Below, piece by piece: positions 42,732 through 55,655 of a stretch of DNA of 64,000 bases (its first letter is position 1; every line of letters begins with the position of its first letter). The position numbers and the translations under genes were made by a program. The stretch lies in NCBI GenBank assembly GCA_004352715.1, contig SCFE01000009.1:1196715-1260714 (forward strand). Reading direction: 5' to 3'. The notes under the pieces are model-generated. The model was not told the DNA's origin. It saw nothing but the letters and a program-made list of their open reading frames with translations, and did not search any database. Source of the stretch: Hofstenia miamia. Lineage: Eukaryota > Xenacoelomorpha > Acoela.

Positions 42732-44493
42732 GGACAATAACACTTCCAACTGTCTGTACCGATAAATTTAATTTCCCAATAGAGTATTGTTCCCTACTAC
42801 TAGCAATCAATGCAATTAAGGTTGATTTGGATTAAATTTATACAAACAGAAACGTATACATTAATATATTAGTAAGTTTTGTGAATGAATAACATTGTTT
42901 TATGTGATATATTACCCTAAACTGTGTTTTGACTAAAATATTTCCAAAAACATGCAAACAAGATAAGTTCACCCAGGTTTCGAAAATTGTTGTATAGTCT
43001 GCTTAAAAAAACGTCACACATATTTGTCACTCTATCTTATCAGTTATCAATCCTAGCGATAAAATATCAAATATAGTCAAATCAACTCATTTAAAGGTTT
43101 AAGTTGGGATATTCAAATCCTACCCCTGTAGTTAAAATATTATCGGAAATATAATCAATTTCAATAATTTTCAAAAATGGTGGATGTTGAAAACCTAAAC
43201 TGAAATGTGCCATAGACTGAAAACTGTATTTTTGTGAATCCAAAAAAACCCACCCAGTTGTTCACAGACTTGATCAATTGCGACCTTTTAGGAATTCAAA
43301 GGCTAAAAGTCTATGAGAGATATTGGTCTGCAAAGAGAACATCTTATTTTAATGGTCAAGATGTGTATCATAGAAATGGATACGGATATTATTTTATAAA
43401 TGTTTAAGAAATTGAAAGGAAAGATTCGCGAACTCCATGAGTACGGATTAGATACATGATTGTAATCAGATATTAATCATTTTAACCAAATATTTCATTT
43501 CTAGTCATGAAATGAACATTTGTTTACTATTGCTTATATGTTTGTTAGAAAGCCAATTAAATTGTAAAAAGGAAGCAGTTTATTTTTGGATTGTGATGNG
43601 GACAATAACACTTCCAACTGTCTGTACCGATAAATTTAATTTCCCAATAGAGTATTGTTCCCTACTACTAGCAATCAATGCAATTAAGGTTGATTTGGAT
43701 TAAATTTATACAAACAGAAACGTATACATTAATATATTAGTAAGTTTTGTGAATGAATAACATTGTTTTATGTGATATATTACCCTAAACTGTGTTTTGA
43801 CTAAAATATTTCCAAAAACATGCAAACAAGATAAGTTCACCCAGGTTTCGAAAATTGTTGTATAGTCTGCTTAAAAAAACGTCACACATATTTGTCACTC
43901 TATCTTATCAGTTATCAATCCTAGCGATAAAATATCAAATATAGTCAAATCAACTCATTTAAAGGTTTAAGTTGGGATATTCAAATCCTACCCCTGTAGT
44001 TAAAATATTATCGGAAATATAATCAATTTCAATAATTTTCAAAAATGGTGGATGTTGAAGACCTAAACTGGAATGTGCCATAGACTGAAAACGGTATTTT
44101 TGTGCCATAGACTGAAAACTGTATTTTTGTGAATCCAAAAAAACCCACCCAGTTGTTCACAGACTTGATCAATTGCGACCTTTTAGGAATTCAAAGGCTA
44201 AAAGTCTATGAGAGATATTGGTCTGCAAAGAGAACATCTTATTTTAATGGTCAAGATGTGTATCATAGAAATGGATACGGATATTATTTTATAAATGTTT
44301 AAGAAATTGAAAGGAAAGATTCGCGAACTCCATGAGTACGGATTAGATACATGATTGTAATCAGATATTAATCATTTTAACCAAATATTTCATTTCTAGT
44401 CATGAAATAAACATTTGTTTACTATTGTTTATATGTTCGTTAGAAAGCCAATTAAATTGTAAAAAGGAAGCAGTTTATTTTTGGATTGTGATG
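42732..44493. repeat. Tandem near-identical duplication around a single N
   Basis: Copy 1 is 42732-43598 and copy 2 is 43600-44493, separated by one N at 43599. Both begin 'ggacaataacacttccaact' and end 'ttatttttggattgtgatg'. Copy 2 is 27 bp longer because one 27-bp unit is duplicated (44075-44101 and 44102-44128), and a few single bases differ. Two overlapping haplotype contigs joined end to end by one N explain this best. Confidence 0.9.
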
Positions 44494-45695
44494 AGCATAA
44501 AAAGAGTAGGTTTGACTAATCTAAAAATATAATTGACAGCTGGCTTCTTAAATATTGAATGTAGTTTAATTGTTTTTACTTGGAACTTGCCATTTCAAAT
44601 TTTGTCAGACTAGACAATCTATAAACAAAACTTTGTACTAATAGACTTTGGTAAGAGCTTTGTTGACCTTAAATAATGTACATATTTTTCATTTCAGTGT
44701 ACTCGTGGTTTATTGATAGCGTCTTAGCTATGCATTTTTGCCATTAAATTCTATCCAAAATTCATAATTATATTGGATTAAGAATATATTTAATTTTTTC
44801 ATTGTTTTTGCTAAACATGAGAGTAGGAGTCCGATATTTCAAAAGCACCAACTAATGATGAGTGTTGTGTATTTGCCTTAAATCATGAATTTGGCAATTA
44901 AATTTTTTTGATAGGCCTATGTGATTATTTGATCACAGAAATGTGACGTCAAAGATTACGAATATTTGGCTGGAATATCCCCTAATATAGAGATGAGCTC
45001 AAAAGTTGATTATTGTATTTCAGCATTAAATTTCAATACTCAGTCGACAAAATATTAGTGGATGCTTTAAAAACTAGGAAAATTTAAGTTGCTGTTTGTA
45101 TATTAAATTATATTTGCTATAGATATTAATAACATTTAAACAAGCAAGAGCCTAGGATCATGTGAAAATTGGTACCACTCTCTAAAAATCTCAAACATTA
45201 ATACTTTTATTATTATCATATGCATATTTTTAGGAAATTCAAAATTGTTTAATATATGTATATTTACAAAATATCGTTTGTAATTTTAACTACCCAAGAT
45301 TGTAAACTTTCTCCCATGCAAGTGTATTCTTGAAATATTTCATTTTTATGAGTTTAATATTTATAGTTAATATTTAGATTATAAATTTATTCCATGCTTA
45401 GACTTTGAAATTGATATAATAAACTATCCAATTACAATGTTTTCAAAATCAAAGCTATATCTACCTTGATTCCTGGCTATCAAAAACCCCTTGGCATGTG
45501 ACTGAGATTTCTAGCTATAAATCATTCATATTTAGGTAAGTGAAAAAAGTATTCTAATTTTTTCAAATTTAACACCGAATTAATCAATAGCACTAATAAC
45601 TGAGCATGAGCAGCATAAGATAATAAGAGGACAAATTTTACATTGATTTAGCACAGACTCAGCGCATGGATTAATTTTCAAAAATCAGTGTCAAA
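44494..45695. other. AT-rich sequence, nothing recognised
   Basis: No gene or repeat signal is seen. Confidence 0.45.
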
Positions 45696-45723
45696 TACTA
45701 CTACTACTACTATTACTACTAGG
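45696..45723. repeat. (ACT)n microsatellite, tail of a minus-strand LINE
   Basis: ACT/TAG units follow the 3' end of the minus-strand LINE, whose minus-strand sequence reads 'aataaagcctagtagtaata'. The array is probably the element's 3' tail. Confidence 0.75.
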
Positions 45724-48490
45724 CTTTATTAAACTGTAGATAAGTATACAATAATATAGAATAACATAAATATAAAAAGCATTATTAATATTTACAAAAA
45801 TTAAATGATTTAAATGATTTAAGCATAAAAAGAATCGTTTACATCCATTACTTTCATATAAATTTTCTAAAAATTCATAAAGAATATCGTTAATTTTCTT
45901 TTTGCTAATTTTTGGATTTCCAAAGAAATCAAAATTGTATTTCTGAATTAAATAATTCCCAATGCAGCAAATTCTATTAAAATACCAATGGTCACTAGTA
46001 TTTATCTTCGTTTTCTTTAAAACAAATAGTCAGACTTTTAGTTTTTCGATTGTTTTTGAATTCAAATGAAACATAGTCTAAAATATTAATTAAATCATAT
46101 TTTCCATGGATTATATCTATTAATTGATGGACATCCTTTAATTGAAGAAATAATGAAACTGGTAGGAGTTTATAGTAAATTAAAGCATTTTTGTATGCCA
46201 TATTACTAATCCATCTTAAACATTTTTTTTGAAATTTTTCAAGTTTGTCTATATCTGTGAAGTTTGCATACCAAATAGGAGAGGCATAATATAAACTTGG
46301 TATGATAGTCGATTTAAATAATTTAAATTTAGTAGAAGATGGTAGACTTGAAGGGAAATTTCTTCGTATTTGTAATAATGTTATATTGGATTTTTTAATT
46401 CTCTGAAAAATATGATATTACCACGATAAATTATACGATATATTAACTCCTAAATCATTCACATGTTTGGAAGTATCAATCTGAAGATTTTCAGTTTCTA
46501 TTTTATGCGCTATGTATGAAGAATTGATACTCATTAAATGAAACTTGTGGAAGTTAAATTTCCTTTTATTAGTTGCAGCCTATTTTATAATTCTTTCAGT
46601 ATCAACTACTAATTCTTGAAAGTTATTGTTTGAAATCTTCACATCATCAGCAAAAATGTAGCAAAGTGATTGACAACAATTTTTTAAGTCATTTATAAAA
46701 GCTAAAAATAGTATTGGAGCTAAAATTGATCCCTGTNNNNNNNNNNNNNNNNNNNNNNNNNNNNNNNNNNNNNNNNNNNNNNNNNNNNNNNNNNNNNNNN
46801 NNNNNNNNNNNNNNNNNNNNNNNNNNNNNNNNNNNNNNNNNNNNNNNNNNNNNNNNNNNNNNNNNNNNNNNNNNNNNNNNNNNNNNNNNNNNNNNNNNNN
46901 NNNNNNNNNNNNNNNNNNNNNNNNNNNNNNNNNNNNNNNNNNNNNNNNNNNNNNNNNNNNNNNNNNNNNNNNNNNNNNNNNNNNNNNNNNNNNNNNNNNN
47001 NNNNNNNNNNNNNNNNNNNNNNNNNNNNNNNNNNNNNNNNNNNNNNNNNNNNNNNNNNNNNNNNNNNNNNNNNNNNNNNNNNNNNNNNNNNNNNNNNNNN
47101 NNNNNNNNNNNNNNNNNNNNNNNNNNNNNNNNNNNNNNNNNNNNNNNNNNNNNNNNNNNNNNNNNNNNNNNNNNNNNNNNNNNNNNNNNNNNNNNNNNNN
47201 NNNNNNNNNNNNNNNNNNNNNNNNNNNNNNNNNNNNNNNNNNNNNNNNNNNNNNNNNNNNNNNNNNNNNNNNNNNNNNNNNNNNNNNNNNNNNNNNNNNN
47301 NNNNNNNNNNNNNNNNNNNNNNNNNNNNNNNNNNNNNNNNNNNNNNNNNNNNNNNNNNNNNNNNNNNNNNNNNNNNNNNNNNNNNNNNNNNNNNNNNNNN
47401 NNNNNNNNNNNNNNNNNNNNNNNNNNNNNNNNNNNNNNNNNNNNNNNNNNNNNNNNNNNNNNNNNNNNNNNNNNNNNNNNNNNNNNNNNNNNNNNNNNNN
47501 NNNNNNTAGTGGATCTTCAGCAATAATTTCTTCCAAATATATTGGGAGTGGAATGGGTGATTGATTCAGAGATTGTAAAAATTTAAAACAGTTATTGATA
47601 TTTTTTGTAGAACACAGACTTTCAATGAATAAAACTTTATCTAATTCAGCAGATAGAAATACATCGTTACATAATTGATAATAGATTTCATTTGGTTTCA
47701 GTAGTTTTTTATAAAAAGAATTGCATCTATTAAATAAATGAATTGAGTGAGACGTAAAATATTATGGAAAATCATTTCGTTTATTTCTCTTCTTAGGAAC
47801 ATGTAGTTGAATACTTTTAAATAATTCATTTTACCAGAAATTTGTGTATATTTCTGTATCTTTTGACATCTCATTAAATGAAAACAATGAACATTGGTAA
47901 AATGTCGTTAGGTTTTTATGATCTATCAAATTAAACGAAAATTTTGATTTACTAATTGATTTATCAATATCGTTTAATTTCAGATCATTTATATTGGGAA
48001 ATGAAATATTAGTATTCATGAATATAATACAATGATCAGAGAAGCTTAGCATAGGAGATATGAAACAATTTTCATCATTTTCCAAATTAGTATCATTTGT
48101 AAGTATTAAATCAAGGGTATTTCCATTGATATGTGTTGGAAAGTAAACAATTTGATTTAAATGGAGTGATATTAAAAAGTCAAAAATTATTTGATCATAT
48201 TCATTAGGGGAAATACCATTTGAAATATCAAGTTATGGAAAATTGAAATCACCCATTATGTAGATTAAATGTGAAATACTTGGCTGGTAAAGATCAAATG
48301 AAGTTTTCATTTTTAGTATATAGTCAATTATCGTTGTAGAAGAAGGCTGATATTTACTAGGCTTGGGGGAATGTATAAGCAAATAAATAGCAATAAACTG
48401 TTGTCCAAATGAAAAACTGTAGAACATGCAAATTCGCAATCAACTGAATCTTGTAAATTAACAAATAGTACAAACAATTTTAGTCACATG
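45724..48490 (-). mobile_element. APE-type LINE, family C copy 1 (5'-truncated)
   Basis: A minus-strand non-LTR element with an APE endonuclease, reverse transcriptase and long C-terminal domain, cut by the gap 46737-47506. It is truncated at the 5' end inside the endonuclease and terminates in an AATAAA-like word and a (TAG)n tail. It shares its motifs with the plus-strand copy at 51.8-54.1 kb. Confidence 0.85.
45995..48490 (-). pseudogene. Family C ORF2 (endonuclease-RT), decayed
   Basis: Minus-strand order: 'LLLFICLYIPPSPSKYQPS' (about 48410), catalytic 'YIMGDFNFP' (about 48240), then 'HINGNTLDLILTND' (about 48100-48150). 'SPMLSFSDHCIIFMN', carrying the SDH motif, follows (about 48010-48060). 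Past the gap are 'QGSILAPILFLAFINDL' and 'CYIFADDVKISNN' with the FADD catalytic box (46620-46735). The thumb and C-terminus read 'HVNDLGVNISYNLSW', 'IPSLYYASPIWYANFTDIDK' and 'LEKFQKKCLRWISNM', ending at 'LPVSLFLQLKDV' and beyond (46.0-46.5 kb). Several stops and frameshifts interrupt it, for example after 'GDFNFP'. The gap hides RT motifs 1 to A. It would act as an endonuclease/reverse transcriptase if intact. Confidence 0.85.
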
Positions 48491-51400
48491 CTTTCTGATG
48501 TGGATTCAAATTCCTAGTAGGCGTTGAATGAGGAATCACAAATTTTAATATTTGTTTTCAATGTCAGAAAAGAAGAAAAATCAATGCTGAGTATTATTTT
48601 TAGTATTTAATTCTTCCTAAATTTTGTTTAAAAGAAACAATCACTTAATGAAGTTATATGTGCATGTACATCTTGGTCAAAGTAGGTTTAAAAAAATTAT
48701 ATTTGTACATCTGCTAGGAAAAAATTAGCTCTAAGTGCATCACTTATAAAAAAACCCACTTTGATTGTAAAAAACATGCATATCTCTCTCCAGACTTGTC
48801 GAGGAACCGAAATTTTTAAGCTCGGCACGTCTTACTTTTGAGTATTTTCAACTCGGGCGGGTTCATCACATAGAAACTTTCACTTGTCGCAAAACCCTGC
48901 ATAATGTGTAGTTTATCACAGGACGCCAGCGAGTAATAACTAAATCAATGCATTTGCTTTGTGATTAAGTAGATTTAACTTAAGAACAGTAACCATGGGG
49001 GTGCACGGGGTGTAATGCACCCCAAATAAAATCTGCTGCTGCATGGACTACTAAATACGAGTAGTCTCTGGCTGTTAAGTGTTTCTAAGCCTCATATTCT
49101 TGAACAATCAAAACTGAATTGGAAAAGAACCATTAAAGCTCCAATGTTCACATAAAGAAGATTTATTTATCTATTTTGCTGTTGTTGGTAGTCCTATTCT
49201 ACCTGGGGTTTTTCTGCAACTCAGTCTTAAGAACCGAGGATTTCCTTCCCTTATAGAATTCTGGATTGGATTGGATAGTGATGCAGAAACGAAATTTTGG
49301 TAAATATTCGTCATATCAGCAACATCAAATTAAAGCATTCAGTAATGTGATGTCAGCGTTATTATTAAATCTTAAAATTTAGGATTTTTTTGTAAATCAA
49401 TTTAATACTTGTTTTTGCAGTTGGACATGATTCAATTCATTAGAAATAATTCCTAACTTATGAAGCTTAGTTTTCTGACTTATTTTCCTTACTTTTTTCA
49501 AACGGACAATAAAAATAGATAGATTTTTGCAAAAATGCCAAACAAAAAATAAGCTGATATTTAGAAAATTTCGATAGGACTGAGGACGTCCAATAATTGT
49601 TAGGAAAAGTCACCAAGTTTCATTAACAATTCTATCCGCAGTTCGAAAAGAGTTTAAGCAATGTCGTCAGATATTACAATGGAATACCCCACTGCAATTT
49701 ATGGAAGGTTCTCTTTTACTCTGAAGCTTGAGTTTTACTCCTTGATGTTAATGGAATTGGAGCGAGAGAAAAAAATCGATATTAAATTGCTTTCATAGCT
49801 ACCAGCCTTTTCGTATGCTTCTGTGTTGCATGTTCAGCTACAATTTCAATATTTGCCTTTGGGGGAGTCATTCCCATTCTAAGTTTGGGAATTGCCCTTT
49901 TCAATATATTTTATTATTTGCAAAAAATGATTTTCTCAATTACCAAAATATTAATGATTTATATCTTAGATTGGAAAGCATAGAAAATATAAACTTTTTA
50001 ATACGCTATTTTAAAATTTTTTCAAACATTAAGTAAATAAGTAAGAACTTATGCATTGTTTACTGCAGAACTATTTAATGAGTTTTCAAAAAGGATATTA
50101 CTTTTGCCCTAGTATAGGTGTACAATCATTGAAGTTTATAATACAAAAAATATTTCCTAAGATTTTAAATATTAAGTCCTTTTAAATTTAGCAAAAATAT
50201 TCATATGATAATCAAAAAAAGTATTAGTGGTTCAGTTTTTTTTTGAATAATCTCTATTTTCTACATAACCCTTTTTTGCTTCTAGTGCACACCATATTAA
50301 TATGTAGTACATATATATATATATATATATATAACANNNNNNNNNNNNNNNNNNNNNNNNNNNNNNNNNNNNNNNNNNNNNNNNNNNNNNNNNNNNNNNN
50401 NNNNNNNNNNNNNNNNNNNNNNNNNNNNNNNNNNNNNNNNNNNNNNNNNNNNNNNNNNNNNNNNNNNNNNNNNNNNNNNNNNNNNNNNNNNNNNNNNNNN
50501 NNNNNNNNNNNNNNNNNNNTATATATATATCCTCCTCATGCAAATATTTTGCAAGGTGCCAACAAAACTGAATTTCTTATATTTAACCTCTCATCATTAT
50601 ACGAATTTTCTTAAATTCCATTAGAAGGCTCAAAATTCTCAATGATTATTTCAGTGTAAAACTTCTGAAAATTGTTTGCGATTAAATACTTGTTGAAAAC
50701 CACGAGTGATTATAGTTCTCCAGGTTTTATTGGCATAAAATTGCAGCCATCATCTTGGAGGCGACTCCTAGAAATGTGCGCGATTGTGGGAAATTGTCTG
50801 CATCAAAAATTACAATGACAAGACTCAATTCTGTACAAAAACTGAATTTGAAAATTTTCCAACAGTAAAAATAATTATACATTTGAAATTTGGACTTTCA
50901 TTTCATGCTTAAGTCAAAGATATACTTGGTGAAATAAACTTTTTGTACAGTGCTTAAGACGATCTTTTTAAATTACTTTTGGTAATCAATTACTGCATTA
51001 AATATCTATTTTCTAGCATTTATGTAATGCATCCATAAAGAAATATTCGAGATACATATGTTTTGATAAAGTACAGTTTTTTTTCAAAATTAATAGAATG
51101 TGTACATTTTATTTATACCCTAACGCCTGTAATAAGTGGAGCAGTTTTGAAAGATTAATATGAAACTTTTTGATATTGATTGACTTTTCATGAAAATCAT
51201 AGATATACTATATTTCAAAGTTTCAACATAATTTGAGCAACAATCTCAAATATTGTTGAATGCTACGTAAGGACGTTTTGGGGGTACTTTTTGTACTTCA
51301 GACAATCGGACTAAATAGATTGACTCTTGTATCTTAAAAAATGGTGCTAATCATGTAATAGCTAAACTCAAATTTTATCTATTGATGCCCTAAAATGAAT

Positions 51401-51779
51401 ATGATATTGGAGCATTTTGGCAAAAAAACGGTTTGCCAAAGTTATTGTAGACGAATATTCAACAATAGTACGACTTTTTGAAAAGGAAGTAGCTTTTTTG
51501 CAATTAACGATAACATATTTGATGTTACGAAATTGATGCATTTATATCAGATAGAAAAAGATTAATGAGACAAAGTTAGCTTTAAAAAATTCAATGACGA
51601 AATATATCTCACACTAGAAAAGTTAAATAATGTAAGCTCCTCTTTTAGTCTTAGTAGTAACAAACTGGATTGTTCTCTACACTCATATTTGGTTTATCCT
51701 GAACATCAAAAAGAATAATTATTTAAGGCATCTCAGAGGCAGAAAAAGGTAATAATTCCTTAATTCATGATAAAAATCA
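48491..51779. other. AT-rich stretch with a (TA)n-flanked gap
   Basis: (TA)n runs at 50310-50332 and 50520-50530 flank the gap 50337-50519. No confident gene is seen. A weak 'NKTEFLIFN' word after the gap is discussed among the rejected items. Confidence 0.45.
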
Positions 51780-52035
51780 TATAAAAATATTTTTAACTTT
51801 CTAAGTATTGATTTTTCGTGTATTCTAAATTCTAATAGACTTGGAAAATTTTCTAATGATAGATCACGACCCATTCTTGTTGTTGTTGGCAATTCCTGGA
51901 AAAGACTTCTGATTCTTTCTAATTGTCCAACACTTGTTCGCTATTCTCCACTACGTATTTTTATTAAAAGAGAACTTTACCCAGAAGATAGAAATCTTGA
52001 AAAATATATCCTTAAAAAGATATGAACTAATTAAA
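51780..52035 (+). pseudogene. Family C LINE ORF1 C-terminal fragment
   Basis: Plus-strand frames read 'RVFRIPNSNRLGKFSNDRSR', then 'PILVVVGNSWKRLLILSN' and 'LYPEDRNLEKYILKKRYELI'. Many LINE ORF1 proteins end with an 'R-L-G-K ... R-P-R-P-I-L-V' RNA-binding segment and a C-terminal 'D-L-T-p-e-E-R' helix, which this follows in order. ORF1 proteins bind the element RNA in the ribonucleoprotein. Its position just 5' of the endonuclease start supports the reading. Frameshifts show decay. Confidence 0.5.
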
Positions 52036-52149
52036 TCGGGTATTTTAAAAATTTGCTCTTCAAATAAAAAGCTTAAGACTGTTCAAAGATGTGATTGAAG
52101 TTCCAATTCAAATGGACTGACTAGATTATCATAATGAAATCAGACTAAA

Positions 52150-54115
52150 CCTATATGTAAATGCATAAAACTTGCTGACTGCTGATAGACGGCTCAAACT
52201 TTATTCACAAGTTATGTCATTGCAAAGTGCAAAAAATTATAGTTACCGAAACTTGGTTTGACCATTATGTGTCTGAAAATATGTTTTCTAGATCCATCAT
52301 ATTTATAAGCAGCAAGCATTTCTCATAAAAGTAAAAAAATTATTTTAATTGAAAACACAAAAAACATTAATTTCGCATACAGTATTATCGTACAAACTTC
52401 AGTTTATGTAATTCTCATCATATGCATGCATATATCTTCCTCCCTCTTCATCATCGTATCGTCTAGATATTGGCACTTTAATTCAGTCACTTAATCACAT
52501 TAAGAGAAAATTTGAATCATATCTAAACCAATATTTTATACCTTTGCTATCATTTTGCTATGTTGCGATTTAAATTTTCCTGATGCTGATTGGATACCAG
52601 TGAGTTCCATTCACCAATTTGACTCTCAATTACTCGATTATTTTATTGAAACTGGATTAACTCAATTTATTGACTTCTCTACTCATGTCAATGGTAATAC
52701 TCTAGTCGCCATATTCAACAAGGATATAGTTTCTATACTGAAAGTTATCAGTCCAACAGAAAGTTTCTCTGATCATTCAATTATATATTTTAGTCTAGAC
52801 AATAGTAAATTCCAACTGCATGACTGATATACAAATTATAATGACTCTCCAATTTCATTCGCTTCAGCAAACAAAGAAGAATTACAATTAGCATTAGTGT
52901 CTTTATTTTCATTTAAGTTTCTACTAGATGACCCAAACTTTAAAAAAAATTGGTATCAAGATCTATTTTCTATAATATCTATGTATGTATATTCCAAGAA
53001 AGCGCTTAAAAAGTAAAGCAAATCCAGTTTATATGAGCTGTTATTTAAGGCACCTGCTGAACAAAGCAAATGCTGCTAGAAGAAAAAATTCATTAGTAAA
53101 TTTGAACAATTTAAACAATTGAATTGGTGAACTTTATAAATCTATAGAATTAAACAAATCATACATAAAATCGTTTTCACTTGTTGATATTAATCAATGC
53201 TATAAATTATTAAGAACGCTTTCTTTGAAATGTCTCCCACTTGCAATTGAGTTTACTGGATTTTTTTCTCAAATCTATTTTGTAAAACCATCTCTCATTA
53301 ATGTAATTAACTCTTTGAAATCAATAAAGCCTGATGGATGTGGTGCAGACAACCTTCCTGGAGATTTTTTACACAACTATGCTAATTTCCTTGCTCCACA
53401 TCCCGTAATAACTACTTTTGTTTCTCCCTCTGAACGGAAGTTGAGTAATGTAATTCCAATTCATAAGTCAGGATCTACAAATATCGTTACTAATTACCGC
53501 CCTATCAGTAGTCTACTCAAACTATCATTGGCCTTCGAAAAGATTTGTTACCATATTTTATCTCCTATCATCATAGAACTATTAAAGAACATTGAAAAAC
53601 TTTATTCAGCATGGGATGAAAATTCTCCTGCATTTGTTTTTACATTGAATTCGCTAAGGCTTTTGACAAAGTAAATCATTTCAAATTGCTCCAAAAACTT
53701 GATGCGTTTGATATCCCAATGAATTTGATGAAATTGCTATCATCGTATTTATGTGAGCGTAAGCAAAGAGTTATTGTTAATGGAGTACCATCTAATTATC
53801 GAAATGTTCCAAGTGGAGTTCCACAATGTCTTGGGCCCATTACTATGTATCGCTTATATCAATGATCTACCAAAATTTTGTTTAAATACTATTCCTTACC
53901 TTTTCGCAGATGATATTAAATTGTGCTCTACATCTCTATCACTAATTGAAGAAGATTTTGCTGTTATTTAAAATTTGGCCTACAACAATGAAATGAAGTC
54001 TAATGTTAATAAATTTCAATTATTTTCTTTACAAAATTCAAGCTCGATTCAAATAATTTCAGACAAGATAAGTTTCCTAGTTATTGTCAATGAGTTGATA
54101 TTGTTAATAGAGCGC
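52150..54115 (+). pseudogene. Family C LINE ORF2, copy 2, decayed
   Basis: Plus-strand order: 'TADRRLKLYSQVMSLQ' and 'IIVITETWFDHYVSENM' (APE endonuclease start with ITETW, about 52180-52290). 'CCDLNFPDADWI' (GDFN equivalent, now CDLN, 52555-52600), 'HVNGNTL' and 'ESFSDHSIIYFS' (SDH motif, about 52765) follow. The RT begins at 53.2 kb: 'SIKPDGCGADNLPGDFL', 'LSNVIPIHKSGSTNIVTNYR' and 'PISSLLKLSLAFEKI'. Motif A is 'FEFAKAFDKVNH' (about 53650), motif B is 'VPSGVPQCLGP' (about 53810), and motif C is 'YLFADDIKLCS' (about 53900). Frameshifts at about 53640, 53750 and 53830 and several stops inactivate it. The thumb is lost after about 54100. No N-gap interrupts this copy, so it is the best view of family C in the window. 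Confidence 0.85.
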
Positions 54116-55653
54116 TTTGGGAATGATCCAATTTCTGGCTCAGCAGCAGGCCCACTGGTAGAGGTACTGGAATAAAACGCAAAACTTGAAACGAGATCAA
54201 AATAACCATACTGAAAGTAGTATATTTAGATATTGAGATCTGCCAATTGTAAAAATTTTGGCTTGGTTTCTAAATAAGTGAATCAGTAAAAGAAAACCGG
54301 AGCTTTCATTTTAAATGAAGTGATAAACTGATCAAAATGTAAAACGCCACGTTGAAAAATGAAATAATTATGATTAGGAAAAATATCCCATGGTTTATAA
54401 AAAGAGGTGAATTCAATTTTGAATTGACATTTAAAAATAGTTTTATCAAGCTATACGAAATCAATTGTTCAAGATATAATTTTACATAAGATTCACATAC
54501 GATTTTTCCTTATAAAGTGATATAATTAAATGATTTGGCCAAAATTATAAAATATATACATGCTACATGAAAAACGTAAAAATATTTGCCTGAGAAATTT
54601 GAATTATTCGCGTGTAACTGTGATTTTTAAATTCTCTTCTATAAAATGTTCCTACTCCAGTGGGACATTCGATTTCCCATGAAAAGGGGTGGGCAAAAAT
54701 GATCATTTGTTTTTCATAAAATTTAATGAACCTATTTCATATAAACTAGCTGTAATATTTCGAAAAATACTTAGCAGAACCGGATAATTTTCTCAGCTAC
54801 GCAAGTGATGTGCAGTGCAGAGCGCACTTTAATTACTTTTCCCATAAAATGTTTTTATGATTTCCACATTCGTTTGACTTTAGATTATTCCAAGGAAGTC
54901 ACTTTAAAAGTGTACTTCAGTTTAAAGAGAACATAATCTGTAGCCATTAAATAAATGATTTTTGTTTATTAATAACAACAATTTTGCTTAAGCTACTCAT
55001 TATCAAGAGTCAATAAATATAAATTACTTAAAGCTTATTGGTATGCACTTTAAATATGGTACTCAAAAATCCCTATTAGATGGAATTTTATGTATTCTAT
55101 TGCAAAATAAGTTGCTCAAATTTCCATTTGAAGGAGAATTTACACAAATTGAAAATATATAGACTTTACCAATACTAGTTCTGGTTTTCGTTCTAAACAA
55201 AGTATAATAATATGTCAATTTTTTACCATCTGGTAAATATCGATCATCACTGAATATACTATAACGATATTTTTCAGAAATATAGCATTGCATATTCAAA
55301 GTTAGGAGCTTTCCAACGTTCTACCTTCGGGGCAAATGCTTTGACACTGTTAGAAAACATATTTTACAGTATTAGTGTTGTTTATTTGATTATTTCGGTA
55401 CTAATTTGTTTGTGCTAATTTGCTCTATATTTGATTTCCTAAATTATATTTCTGACTAACATTTATTTAGGTTGTAGTAAATTGAGGACATTATGGTTTT
55501 AGAGTTAAAAGAGCTTAGAATTAATACGTGAACATCAGAGTTGGAATTATATTGGGCATGGAGTTATATCGAGTTGGGCTTGGTCCATATTTTCGATATA
55601 GCAATTTGGGCCGAGCCGGGCTTTGACTCTAATGTTTTAGTTGCTATTTGAAA
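54116..55653. other. AT-rich sequence with a GC phrase patch
   Basis: No gene is recognised. Words such as TTGGGCTTGGTCC and GGGCCGAGCCGGGCTTTG cluster at about 55545-55635, just left of the mariner element. Confidence 0.5.
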
Positions 55654-55655
55654 TA

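Noticed and set aside
49185-49285. Possible third copy of the family D LINE tail
   Set aside because: Only the word 'ggattggattggat' is shared; the surrounding sequence does not align.
50520-50640. Possible LINE RT fragment ('NKTEFLIFN' and 'IPLEGSKFS')
   Set aside because: Only one short word resembles the 'N-x-x-K-T-E-F-L-I-F' step after RT motif C. No motif A, B or C lies nearby, and the gap hides the upstream part.
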